A stretch of DNA of 54,417 nucleotides from Bacteroidales bacterium (GTDB lineage: Bacteria; Bacteroidota; Bacteroidia; Bacteroidales; UBA932): assembly GCA_017962235.1 (NCBI GenBank), contig JAGCVS010000013.1, forward strand, positions 1-54,417, in the 5' to 3' direction. The notes beneath the pieces were generated by a model. That model made no database searches. It worked only from the letters and a program-made list of their open reading frames with translations, and was not told where the DNA came from. Shown piece by piece: positions 40,576-48,260 of this stretch (position 1 is the first letter of the stretch; each line of letters opens with the position of its first letter). Made by a program: the position numbers and the translations under genes.

Positions 40576-41442
40576 ATGGAAACTGCAGAGAAATTGCGCA
40601 AAATCATAATCGGCCTGGGTATGCTGGCTGCGATACTGCTTATCGCTTTGGTGATTATCTGGATAAATAACAGCAAGATTGTAACCCAGCTTAAGGTAGA
40701 GAAAGCCGACCTCACGGAGCAGATGATTGCCTTGCGGTCCGATTACGATTCGTTGCAGACTTCCAGCACCCTGCTCACCGACTCCCTGGCGGTAGAGCGC
40801 GAGAAGGTAGACCAGATGATTGAGCGCCTCAAAAAGACGGAGGCTACCAACCGTGCCGCCATCAAGAAGTATGAGAACGAGCTGGGCACAATGCGTTCCA
40901 TAATGAAGCACTACATCGTTCAGATAGACTCGCTCAATAACTTGAACAACACTCTGCGTCAGGAGGCCAACAACGCCAAGAAAGACGCCGCCGCCAGCCG
41001 CAAGAAATACGACGAGCTGCGCGAGACAACGGACAATTACGCAAAACAGGTTGAGAAGGGGAGCGTGGTCAAGGCCCGCGGCATAACCCTGGTGGGCATC
41101 AACGGCAGCGGCAGCGAAACCGACCGCAGCAGCCGTGTGGTTAAGTTGCGCACCGACCTCAGCCTGGTAGAGAACGCCCTGGCAAAGACGGGCTACCGCC
41201 GCATCTATATCCGCGTGAAGGGGCCCGACGGCATCCTGATGACCTCTGCGGACCAGAAGATGTTTACCAGCGGCGGCGAGGAGATGGTTTGCAGCGCATC
41301 CCGCGAAGTTGACTATCAGGGCAGCGAGGTGGAGATGAGCATCTACTTCTCCGGCGACGGCAGCTATACCAAGGGTACCTATTCCGTTGACGTATACAGC
41401 GCCGACGGCAAGCTGGGCAGCGCCGACCTTATCCTGAGATAG
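40576..41442 (+). CDS. Membrane-anchored coiled-coil protein of unknown function
   Basis: A 288-residue protein. One N-terminal membrane helix (about 10-30, IIIGLGMLAAILLIALVII) is followed by a long coiled coil (about 35-165) and a C-terminal beta-rich domain (about 170-288, beginning VVKARGITLVGINGSG, with IYIRVKGPDGILMTS). It probably extends into the periplasm, since there is no retention signal other than the helix. Relatives appear widespread in Bacteroidetes without a named function. hemW starts one base after the stop. Confidence 0.75.
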   Translation: METAEKLRKIIIGLGMLAAILLIALVIIWINNSKIVTQLKVEKADLTEQMIALRSDYDSLQTSSTLLTDSLAVEREKVDQMIERLKKTEATNRAAIKKYENELGTMRSIMKHYIVQIDSLNNLNNTLRQEANNAKKDAAASRKKYDELRETTDNYAKQVEKGSVVKARGITLVGINGSGSETDRSSRVVKLRTDLSLVENALAKTGYRRIYIRVKGPDGILMTSADQKMFTSGGEEMVCSASREVDYQGSEVEMSIYFSGDGSYTKGTYSVDVYSADGKLGSADLILR

Positions 41443-41443
41443 C

Positions 41444-42532
41444 TTGGCCGGGATATACGTCCATATCCCGTTCTGTGCCTCTTTCTGCACTTACTGCGGC
41501 TTTTATTCCGAGGTCTGCCCCGGAAAGGAGCCGCAGCTGCGTTATGTGCGGGCGTTGGAACGCGAGGCCTCAATGCGCCGCGACTTTTTCAAGGAAGGAC
41601 AAACAATAAAGACGATATACTTTGGCGGCGGCACACCGTCGCTGCTGCCGGATGAAGCGTTTCCGCATCTGAGGGACGCTCTTGCCGCGGCGTTCGACCT
41701 CTCTGAAGTGGAAGAATTCACCGTTGAGGTCAATCCGGAGGATGTCGCCTCCCGCAGCGGTCTGCTGCCGGCGCTCAAAAGCATCGGCGCGAACCGCATC
41801 AGCATGGGGGTTCAGTCGTTCTGCGACCGGCATCTGAAATGGATGAACCGGCGTCACAGCGCCGCCACCGCCATACAGGCATTTGAAAAACTCCGCGAGA
41901 GCGGATTTGACAATATCTCCATCGATCTGATATTCGGCTTTCCCGGCCTCACCGATGCGCAGTGGCGCGACACCCTGCAACAGGCGGTGGCGCTGCATCC
42001 GGAGCACATATCGGCCTACCAGATGAGCATAGATGCCGACAGTATGCTGGCGGAACTGGTGGCGGCAGAACAGTATTCAGAACCGGAAGATGAAACCTGT
42101 GCGCGGCAGTACGCCATGCTTCAGCAGGCGCTGGAGGCGGCTGGCTACGAGCAGTACGAGATATCCAATTTCTGCCTGCCAGGGCGCCATTCCCGGCACA
42201 ACAGCGCATACTGGGTGCGGGAGCCTTACATTGGCCTGGGGGCAGCTGCACACTCTTTCAACGGCACCGATATCCGCAGCTGGAACCCCTCTTCCATAGA
42301 GGAGTATTGCAGCGCGCTGGAAGCGGGAAAACTCCCCGCAGGGGGGAGCGAAACCCTCAATGAGAGGGATGTATACAACGAGAAGATAATGCTGGGCCTG
42401 CGCACCGCAAAGGGTGTGGAGAAATCCCTGATAGAGCGCCCCGGCATATTACAAGACACGGGAGACGCTTACCGCATCCCCCGTGACAAATTCTTTATCT
42501 GTGACTCTGTTATTGAGGATTTCCTCAGATAA
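41444..42532 (+). CDS. hemW: Radical SAM protein HemW (haem chaperone)
   Basis: A 362-residue member of the HemN/HemW group. The radical SAM cysteine motif is CASFCTYC (about residues 10-17), followed by YFGGGTPSLL, VEVNPEDV and the HemW-type NSAYW and YIGLGAAAHSF. HemW proteins hand haem to targets and usually lack the HemN-specific N-terminal residues; the sequence fits HemW, but direct proof is absent. The start is TTG at 41444, which gives the family's MAGIYVHIPFC; no ATG is available. It is convergent, with no gap, to the fumarate reductase gene. Confidence 0.9.
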   Translation: MAGIYVHIPFCASFCTYCGFYSEVCPGKEPQLRYVRALEREASMRRDFFKEGQTIKTIYFGGGTPSLLPDEAFPHLRDALAAAFDLSEVEEFTVEVNPEDVASRSGLLPALKSIGANRISMGVQSFCDRHLKWMNRRHSAATAIQAFEKLRESGFDNISIDLIFGFPGLTDAQWRDTLQQAVALHPEHISAYQMSIDADSMLAELVAAEQYSEPEDETCARQYAMLQQALEAAGYEQYEISNFCLPGRHSRHNSAYWVREPYIGLGAAAHSFNGTDIRSWNPSSIEEYCSALEAGKLPAGGSETLNERDVYNEKIMLGLRTAKGVEKSLIERPGILQDTGDAYRIPRDKFFICDSVIEDFLR

Positions 42533-43198
42533 TTACATCACGCCGTTGGCCTTCAGGCAAGCCACAATCGCGGTGACTGCAAAGCCGCCCATGAGCAGGG
42601 TAGCGTAGATGATACCGATTACTTTGGTGCGTTTGAGCCACTTTTCGCCGCTCCAGCCGATTGTCTGGAAAGCGCTCCAGAAGCCGTGGGTGAGGTGCAT
42701 CCAGATAGCTAAGAACCATACCAGATAGAGCACTGTGATGCAGATGCTGCCAAAGGTGGTGCTCAGCAACATGTTGGGATCCTCTGCATGGCCGCCGGTG
42801 AGATCCAGCAGCTGCATGTGTGCCCAGAAATCGGTGAGGTGCAGGCACAGACCCAGCAGCACGATGAGGCCCAGCCAGATCATGTTGCGTGCAGCCCAGG
42901 AGTCGGTGGCAGCCTTGTTGGCAACTTCATATCTCTTGATGCCGCCGCGCGCCTTAAGGTTGCCCACCTCAAGGATAATAGCATAGCAGATGTGGAAGAT
43001 AAAGCCTGCGGCAAGTATCGGACCCATGATGGTTACAATGGGAAGCGCCATGAAATCGCAGACTGCCTGGAATGTCTCTGCGCTGAACACGCTGGTGAAA
43101 TTGAGCACCATGTGCATTGTCAGGAAGAGAATCATGAACAGACCGGTCACGCTCATGATGAGCTTTTTGCCGATAGAAGATTTGAAGAGTTTTGCCAT
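42533..43198 (-). CDS. Fumarate reductase / succinate dehydrogenase cytochrome b subunit (isolated gene)
   Basis: Inner-membrane di-haem cytochrome b of 221 residues, five helices, with FLTMHMVLNF, FIFHICYAI, LHLTDFW and MHLTHGFWSAFQT histidine positions for haem ligation, as in Bacteroides and Wolinella type complexes. The flavoprotein and iron-sulfur subunit genes, which normally follow directly in one operon, are absent: the next gene is convergent hemW. A -7 box TAACTTTG (reverse strand 43236-43243) lies about 38 bases upstream. Either the other subunits lie elsewhere or this copy serves another complex. Confidence 0.92.
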   Translation of the reverse strand: MAKLFKSSIGKKLIMSVTGLFMILFLTMHMVLNFTSVFSAETFQAVCDFMALPIVTIMGPILAAGFIFHICYAIILEVGNLKARGGIKRYEVANKAATDSWAARNMIWLGLIVLLGLCLHLTDFWAHMQLLDLTGGHAEDPNMLLSTTFGSICITVLYLVWFLAIWMHLTHGFWSAFQTIGWSGEKWLKRTKVIGIIYATLLMGGFAVTAIVACLKANGVM

Positions 43199-43252
43199 AG
43201 TATGATAGATTGTTTCTTTTTCGCTTAAGCGGATGCAAAGTTAACCCGAAAG

Positions 43253-43283
43253 TTGTAAATAACATAATCTTTGAATACTTTTG
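43253..43283 (+). promoter_or_regulatory. Promoter of pyrH
   Basis: TTG (43253-43255) and TACTTTTG (43276-43283) are 20 bases apart, the spacing expected. The leader is about 20 bases. Confidence 0.75.
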
Positions 43284-43308
43284 TTTTAATTTAATCGAAA
43301 AAAAAGCT

Positions 43309-44019
43309 ATGAAATACGGCAGAATCCTTCTTAAACTCAGCGGAGAGGCCCTTGCAGGCGCTTCCGGTAAAGGTCTCGACGAGAATCAGCTCACAGTGTA
43401 TGCCCGCCAGATAGCGCAGGTGGTGCGCGGCGGCACCCAGGTTGCGATTGTGGTGGGCGGCGGTAACATATTCCGCGGCCTGGCCGGCGTGTCCTCCGGG
43501 TTCGAAAGGGTGCGCGGAGACCAGATGGGCATGCTTGCCACCGTCATCAACTCCATTGGCCTGTCGCTCTACATCAAGGCGGCCGGCGTTCCGGCGGAGG
43601 TATTCTCCAGCATCAAGATGGAGCCGATGTGCAAGTATTATGTGCGCGACGAGGCTGTCAAGTTCATGGAGGCGGGCGGCGTGGCCCTGATTGCGGGCGG
43701 CACAGGCAACCCCTTCTTCTCTACCGATTCCGCATCCGCGCTGCGCGCGTGCGAGATTGGCGCCGACGCCCTGCTCAAGGGTACCAAGGTAGATGGCGTA
43801 TACGACAGCGACCCCATGAAGAACCCCAACGCCCAGAAATACGGCTGGCTCTCTTACGACAAAGCTTTGGCAGACAATTTGAAAGTGATGGACGCCACCG
43901 CGTTCACCCTCTGCCGTGAGAACAACATGCCCATCGTGGTGTTCAACATGAACCAGGAGGGGACGCTGGAGGGAATCGTGGCCGGGGAGAACCTGGGCAC
44001 GGTGGTTTGCAATGAATAA
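43309..44019 (+). CDS. pyrH: Uridylate kinase
   Basis: Phosphorylates UMP to UDP in pyrimidine synthesis. The protein is 236 residues, amino-acid kinase family. Motifs are RILLKLSGEALAG at the N-terminus, VVGGGNIFRG (about residues 48-57), GGTGNPFFSTDSA and KGTKVDGVYDSDP. The ATG at 43309 was chosen over an upstream ATG at 43210 because the latter precedes the promoter box. It is adjacent to frr, the classical pairing, with a 15-base gap. Confidence 0.96.
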   Translation: MKYGRILLKLSGEALAGASGKGLDENQLTVYARQIAQVVRGGTQVAIVVGGGNIFRGLAGVSSGFERVRGDQMGMLATVINSIGLSLYIKAAGVPAEVFSSIKMEPMCKYYVRDEAVKFMEAGGVALIAGGTGNPFFSTDSASALRACEIGADALLKGTKVDGVYDSDPMKNPNAQKYGWLSYDKALADNLKVMDATAFTLCRENNMPIVVFNMNQEGTLEGIVAGENLGTVVCNE

Positions 44020-44034
44020 CTAAAAAGTACAGAT

Positions 44035-44598
44035 ATGATTGAAAAAGCCAATGAAGTGCTCGATTTAGCCGAGCTCAAGATGGATGATGCAGTGTCGCAT
44101 CTGCAGGAAGAACTCAAGACCTACCGTGCAGGCAAGGCCAATCCCGAGGTATTCGCATCTGTAGTAGTAAACTATTACGGCGCTGCCACTCCGCTGCCGC
44201 AGATGTCCAACATCACCACACCCGATGCCAAGACCATGCTCATCCAGCCTTGGGACAAGAGCATGATACACGCTATAGAGAAGGCCATCATGGACGCCAA
44301 CCTGGGCTTCACCCCGCAGAACAACGGCGAGGTAATCCGCATCAACGTGCCCGCTCTCACCGAGGAGCGCCGCCGCGAGCTGGTGAAGAAGGCCCGCACG
44401 GAGGGCGAGACCGCCAAGGTGAGCGTGCGCAACGCCCGCCGCGACGCGATGGACGCTCTCAAGAAGCTTCAGAAAGAGGGTCTTCCTGAAGATGTTGAGA
44501 AAGACAACGAAGAGAAGGTCCAGAAGCTTACCGACAAGTTTGTAAAGAAAGTGGACGAGGTTCTGGAGGCAAAGGAGAAAGAGATTATGACCGTATAG
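44035..44598 (+). CDS. frr: Ribosome recycling factor
   Basis: Splits the post-termination complex with EF-G. The protein is 187 residues, the usual three-helix bundle with a small beta domain. Signatures are ELKTYRAGKANPEVF, the VNYYGAATPLPQMSNITTPDAKTM stretch, and NVPALTEERRRELVKKA. It follows pyrH. Its 3' end overlaps the convergent miaA by 14 bases. Confidence 0.96.
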   Translation: MIEKANEVLDLAELKMDDAVSHLQEELKTYRAGKANPEVFASVVVNYYGAATPLPQMSNITTPDAKTMLIQPWDKSMIHAIEKAIMDANLGFTPQNNGEVIRINVPALTEERRRELVKKARTEGETAKVSVRNARRDAMDALKKLQKEGLPEDVEKDNEEKVQKLTDKFVKKVDEVLEAKEKEIMTV

Positions 44599-45454
44599 GG
44601 TCTACCCACTCTATCTCGATGCCCCAGCGGCGTTCCATACCGCGGAACCAGGTCATCTGGCGTTTCGCAAACTGATGGATAGCGGTCTTAAGGCCGCTTT
44701 TCATTTCTTCATACGTGAGCTCGCCAATCAGGTAGCGGGTCACGAACTTGTATTCCAGTCCGTAGTAGATCAGGTCTTCCGGCGGGACGCCCTTGTCCAG
44801 CAGCCCCTTCACCTCGTCTACCATACCCGCCGCAAGGCGTTCGTCCAGACGTCGGTCTATGCGCTCGCGCCGCTCTTCGCGGGAGACGTTGAGCCCTATG
44901 AACTTGGTGGTCTTGGGGAGGTATTCGCTGCGCACCACCGGGTGCTCCTGCTCCCAGATGGCTATCTCCAGGGCGCGTATCAGCCGCCGCCGGGTGTCAT
45001 AATCGGTGTGGTTGTGGAGCTTCTTGAGGCTCGCCAGCCGCGCTATCAGGGTCTCGTCGTCATACTTCTCCAGCTCGGCGCGCAGGGCAGGGTCGGCAGG
45101 TACGTCGGGCAGGTGGTAGGCGCAGCACACCGCCTCTATGTAGAGCCCGCTTCCGCCGCACAGAATGGCCCGCCGGCCGCGCTCCAGAATGTCCTTGTAA
45201 ACCTTTTCAAAGTCGCGCTGGTAGCGGAATATGTCGTATTTTTCGCCCGCATCCACGATATCGATAAGGTGGTAGGGGACATCGCCATACTCTTCAAGAT
45301 CCTTGCCGGTGCCGATGTCCATGCCGCGGTATACCTGCCGCGAATCGGCGGAGATTATCTCCGCGCCCATGCGGCGGGCCAGGTCAACGGCGTACCTGGT
45401 TTTCCCGGAAGCCGTCGGCCCCAACACGCAAACTATGTCGTATTCGTCGTACAT
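44585..45454 (-). CDS. miaA: tRNA dimethylallyltransferase
   Basis: Transfers a dimethylallyl group to A37 of tRNAs reading U-starting codons. The protein is 289 residues. The P-loop is GPTASGKTRYA (about residues 12-22). Other motifs are SADSRQVYRGMDIGTGK, the GGSGLYIEAV segment and DYDTRRRLIRALEI. The promoter box (TACCTTTG, reverse strand 45462-45469) ends only 7 bases before the ATG, suggesting a leaderless message. It overlaps frr tail to tail by 14 bases. Confidence 0.95.
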   Translation of the reverse strand: MYDEYDIVCVLGPTASGKTRYAVDLARRMGAEIISADSRQVYRGMDIGTGKDLEEYGDVPYHLIDIVDAGEKYDIFRYQRDFEKVYKDILERGRRAILCGGSGLYIEAVCCAYHLPDVPADPALRAELEKYDDETLIARLASLKKLHNHTDYDTRRRLIRALEIAIWEQEHPVVRSEYLPKTTKFIGLNVSREERRERIDRRLDERLAAGMVDEVKGLLDKGVPPEDLIYYGLEYKFVTRYLIGELTYEEMKSGLKTAIHQFAKRQMTWFRGMERRWGIEIEWVDPIRS

Positions 45455-45461
45455 ACCAAAG

Positions 45462-45469
45462 CAAAGGTA
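45462..45469 (-). promoter_or_regulatory. -7 box very close to the miaA start codon
   Basis: TACCTTTG on the reverse strand, with 7 bases between it and the ATG at 45454. CATACC and GGTATG form an inverted repeat from the box to the start codon. Confidence 0.7.
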
Positions 45470-45481
45470 TGATTTTTATAG

Positions 45482-45489
45482 TATATTTG
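45482..45489 (+). promoter_or_regulatory. -7 box (TATATTTG) of the BACON lipoprotein gene
   Basis: A perfect TAnnTTTG element, 25 bases before the ATG at 45515, divergent from the miaA promoter. No clear -33 element. Confidence 0.6.
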
Positions 45490-45514
45490 CATGGTTCAAA
45501 ACGGACATTCAGTT

Positions 45515-46390
45515 ATGAAACAGATACATTTGATTATGATTTCGCTCGCGGCGGCGCTGGTGTGTGCCTGCGGGCCTGCGGTGGATGCCAACCTTGAAAT
45601 GGCAGACGGCAGCGACGGCCATCTGGAGTATACCAATGCGCGTCAGACCATAGCAGTCAAGATAAACAGCAACACCTCCTGGAAGGCCGTCTCCGATGCC
45701 GACTGGCTGGTGGTGGAGACCGCCAAGGGAGAGGCTGGCGAGGATGTCGAGATTCAGTTCACCCTTGCCCCGAACGCCGATTATGCATACCGCGACGCTA
45801 TCATAACCGTAACTGCCGGCAAGGCGACATTGCAGATATACGTAACCCAGCAGCCGCAGCTGTTATACCTTATCAATGAGAATTTTGACAGCGAGGATCT
45901 GATTATGGAGGCGACCTTCACCAACGGCTGGTACGGAGACAACAACGCCGCTCTGGATGTGGACGGCGATGGGTTTGGATGGAGACGCATAAAGGACACG
46001 GAGACCGGCATGACATACGCTTATTCCTGCTCTTATCAGGAAGATCTGGACAGGATTCTGAGCCCCGACAACTGGCTGGTATCGCCCCGCGTCACCATTC
46101 CCGCAACCGGCTTCCTGCTGCGCTGGGATGCCAAGGGTTATGACCCGGATCCGCAGTATCTGGGCGATAAATACGAGGTTTACATTGCAGATTATGATGA
46201 TGGTCAGCCTCTGCAGCTGCTCTCAAAAGTGTGCGAAGAGGTTACCACCAGCGCAACCCGGCTCACCTCCCACAAAATAGAGCTGGACGCTTACGTGGGG
46301 CGCCGCATATGCCTCGCTTTCCATCATTATGAGTCTTACAACCTGAGCAAGGTGATGATAACCAACGTGGAGATCTCCAACAGGCGGTAG
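45515..46390 (+). CDS. BACON-domain lipoprotein with choice-of-anchor J-like domain
   Basis: A 291-residue surface or periplasmic lipoprotein. The signal ends in lipobox LVCAC (about residues 15-19). A BACON (carbohydrate-binding-associated) domain follows (about 30-112, with NTSWKAVSDADWLVV and the C-terminal ITVTAGKATLQIYVTQ). The rest (about 115-291) has NENFDSED, DNWLVSPRVTIP and LAFHHYES, which fit a cleaved-adhesin/choice-of-anchor J jelly roll. It probably binds a glycan or protein; no catalytic residues are evident. The ATG at 45515 was chosen for the signal peptide. Confidence 0.8.
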   Translation: MKQIHLIMISLAAALVCACGPAVDANLEMADGSDGHLEYTNARQTIAVKINSNTSWKAVSDADWLVVETAKGEAGEDVEIQFTLAPNADYAYRDAIITVTAGKATLQIYVTQQPQLLYLINENFDSEDLIMEATFTNGWYGDNNAALDVDGDGFGWRRIKDTETGMTYAYSCSYQEDLDRILSPDNWLVSPRVTIPATGFLLRWDAKGYDPDPQYLGDKYEVYIADYDDGQPLQLLSKVCEEVTTSATRLTSHKIELDAYVGRRICLAFHHYESYNLSKVMITNVEISNRR

Positions 46391-46393
46391 TGT

Positions 46394-46843
46394 ATGGGCA
46401 AGGCGCAGAGCACGGTGGTGATAAAGAACAGGCGGGCTTCCTTCGACTACGAGTTCATTGAGAAGTTCACCGCCGGCATCGTGCTTTCCGGTACAGAGAT
46501 CAAGTCCATCCGGGCCGGGAAGGCCTCTCTGGTGGACGCCTACTGCTACTTTGTGAACGGCGAACTGTATGTGCGCAACATGAACGTTGCGGAATACTGG
46601 TGGGGCAGCTACAACCGGCACGACCCCAAGCGGGACCGCAAGCTGCTGCTCACAAAGCGCGAACTGCGGCGGCTGCAGCGCGCCACCCGCGAGAAGGGCA
46701 TGACCATAGTTGCGGTGCGCATCTTTATCAGCGAAAAAGGGTATGCGAAACTCGATATTGCGCTGGCCCGCGGCAAGCGGGAGTTCGATAAACGGGAAAC
46801 CATCAAGGAGAAGGACCTGAGAAGAGAAATGGAGAGGAAATAA
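46394..46843 (+). CDS. smpB: SsrA-binding protein
   Basis: Partner of tmRNA in ribosome rescue. The protein is 149 residues with a central beta-barrel ([32 protein letters not shown] as the leading part) and a basic C-terminal tail ([17 protein letters not shown]) that enters the ribosome mRNA channel. The tmRNA gene itself is not in the window. It starts 3 bases after the BACON gene. The terminator stem begins inside its last codons. Confidence 0.95.
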   Translation: MGKAQSTVVIKNRRASFDYEFIEKFTAGIVLSGTEIKSIRAGKASLVDAYCYFVNGELYVRNMNVAEYWWGSYNRHDPKRDRKLLLTKRELRRLQRATREKGMTIVAVRIFISEKGYAKLDIALARGKREFDKRETIKEKDLRREMERK

Positions 46844-46856
46844 TCCTCTCTTTTTT
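46832..46856 (+). terminator. Terminator overlapping the smpB stop codon
   Basis: GAGAGG (46832-46837) pairs with CCTCTC (46845-46850) around a 7-base loop that contains the TAA stop, followed by six T residues. Confidence 0.82.
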
Positions 46857-46892
46857 CTTTATGGTATGAGTGTTTTTTCCATTAAAAATGCT

Positions 46893-46900
46893 TAAATTTG
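46893..46900 (+). promoter_or_regulatory. -7 box (TAAATTTG) of the oxidoreductase-DUF1080 operon
   Basis: A perfect TAnnTTTG element, giving a leader of about 70 bases before the ATG at 46974. The -33 region is T-rich (TGTTTTTTCC) without an exact TTTG. No operator is recognised. Confidence 0.65.
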
Positions 46901-46973
46901 ACAGATATTGAAGCGAAACCAGCCGAAATATCAGCTAACAGATTTTATATCAGTTAAATAACAATAAAACGAC

Positions 46974-48242
46974 ATGACAAGCAGAAGACAATTCCTCAAG
47001 GGAACAGCGGCTGTGGCTGCGTTCACCATCTTGCCGCGCCACGTGCTCGGCGGTAAAGGCTACATCGCTCCCAGCGACCAGCTCACAAAGGGTATCATCG
47101 GCTTCGGCGGCATCGGCCGCGGCCATCACTTCCACATGCCCGACCGCCTGGTTGCAGTTTGCGATGTTGACCAGACCCGTCTGGACAGGGGCGAGAGAAT
47201 GGCCAAAGAGGCCGGATTCGGCCAGGTAGCCTGCTACCACAACTTCATGGACCTTATCCATGACCCCAACGTGGACATCGTACACGTCTGCACCCCGCCT
47301 CACTGGCATGCAATTATGTCCATAGAGGCAGCCAAGGCAGGCAAGGATGTATGGTGCGAAAAACCCATGACCCGTACCATCGGCGAGGGCAAGAGGGTTG
47401 TTGAGGCGATGAAGCGCTACAACACCATTTTCCGTCTGAATACCTGGTTCCGCTTTGAGGATACCTTCTACGGTCTCGGCACCGAGGTGGCTCCCCTCAA
47501 GAAACTCGTGAACAGCGGCCTGCTGGGCTGGCCCCTCAAGGTCACCGTTTCCAAGCATACCGGTTTCGACTGGAAGTTCTTCTGGGTAGGTAAGGAGCAT
47601 CTGGATCCCCAGCCCATCCCCGAGTACTTTGACTATGACATGTGGCTGGGTCCCGCACCCTACAAGCCGTACAACGAGCACCGCTGCCACGACACCTTCC
47701 GCGGTTACTGGGACTACGATGCCGGCGGACTTGGCGATATGGGTCAGCACTATCTCGACCCCGTACAGTACCTGCTTGGCAAGGATGACGAGAGCCCCGT
47801 TAAGGTTGAGATCGATGCGCCTCAGCAGCACTACGACGCTGCCGGCACATGGCGTGAGATTAAATACACCTATGCAGACGGCTGCCAGATAGTTCTCTGG
47901 GGAGAGGACTTCGGCGATCCCAAGACCCCTTATATCCAGGGCCCCAACGGAAACGTATACAACAACTTCGTATGCGATATCCCCGGCTGGAAAGACAAAC
48001 TCGCAGACTTCCCCGATCCGCTGCCTCAGGAGACCGATTTCCTGGAGTGCGTACGTACCCGCAAGAAATTCGCCCTCAACGAGATCAACGGCCACCGCAG
48101 CTGCACCCTGGTCAACATCGGTGCAGTGGCACTGCAGTTGGGCCGCACCCTCTACTTTGACTCCGACAAGCAGGAATTCATCAACGACGATGCCGCCAAC
48201 CGTCTGGTTTACCAGCCTATGCGCGCGCCTTGGAAACTCTAA
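46974..48242 (+). CDS. Tat-exported Gfo/Idh/MocA family oxidoreductase (first)
   Basis: NAD(P)-linked dehydrogenase of 422 residues. A twin-arginine signal, SRRQFLKG, occupies residues 3-10, followed by a hydrophobic stretch (AAVAAFTILP), so the folded protein is exported. The Rossmann glycine motif is GFGGIGRGHH (about residues 43-52). The family motif CEKPMT (about 125-130) carries the catalytic lysine region. In the suggested pathway, such enzymes oxidise the 3-hydroxyl of a glycoside. It opens the operon, 18 bases before the large DUF1080 gene. Confidence 0.88.
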   Translation: MTSRRQFLKGTAAVAAFTILPRHVLGGKGYIAPSDQLTKGIIGFGGIGRGHHFHMPDRLVAVCDVDQTRLDRGERMAKEAGFGQVACYHNFMDLIHDPNVDIVHVCTPPHWHAIMSIEAAKAGKDVWCEKPMTRTIGEGKRVVEAMKRYNTIFRLNTWFRFEDTFYGLGTEVAPLKKLVNSGLLGWPLKVTVSKHTGFDWKFFWVGKEHLDPQPIPEYFDYDMWLGPAPYKPYNEHRCHDTFRGYWDYDAGGLGDMGQHYLDPVQYLLGKDDESPVKVEIDAPQQHYDAAGTWREIKYTYADGCQIVLWGEDFGDPKTPYIQGPNGNVYNNFVCDIPGWKDKLADFPDPLPQETDFLECVRTRKKFALNEINGHRSCTLVNIGAVALQLGRTLYFDSDKQEFINDDAANRLVYQPMRAPWKL

Positions 48243-48260
48243 TCATCGGGAGGAATCAAC

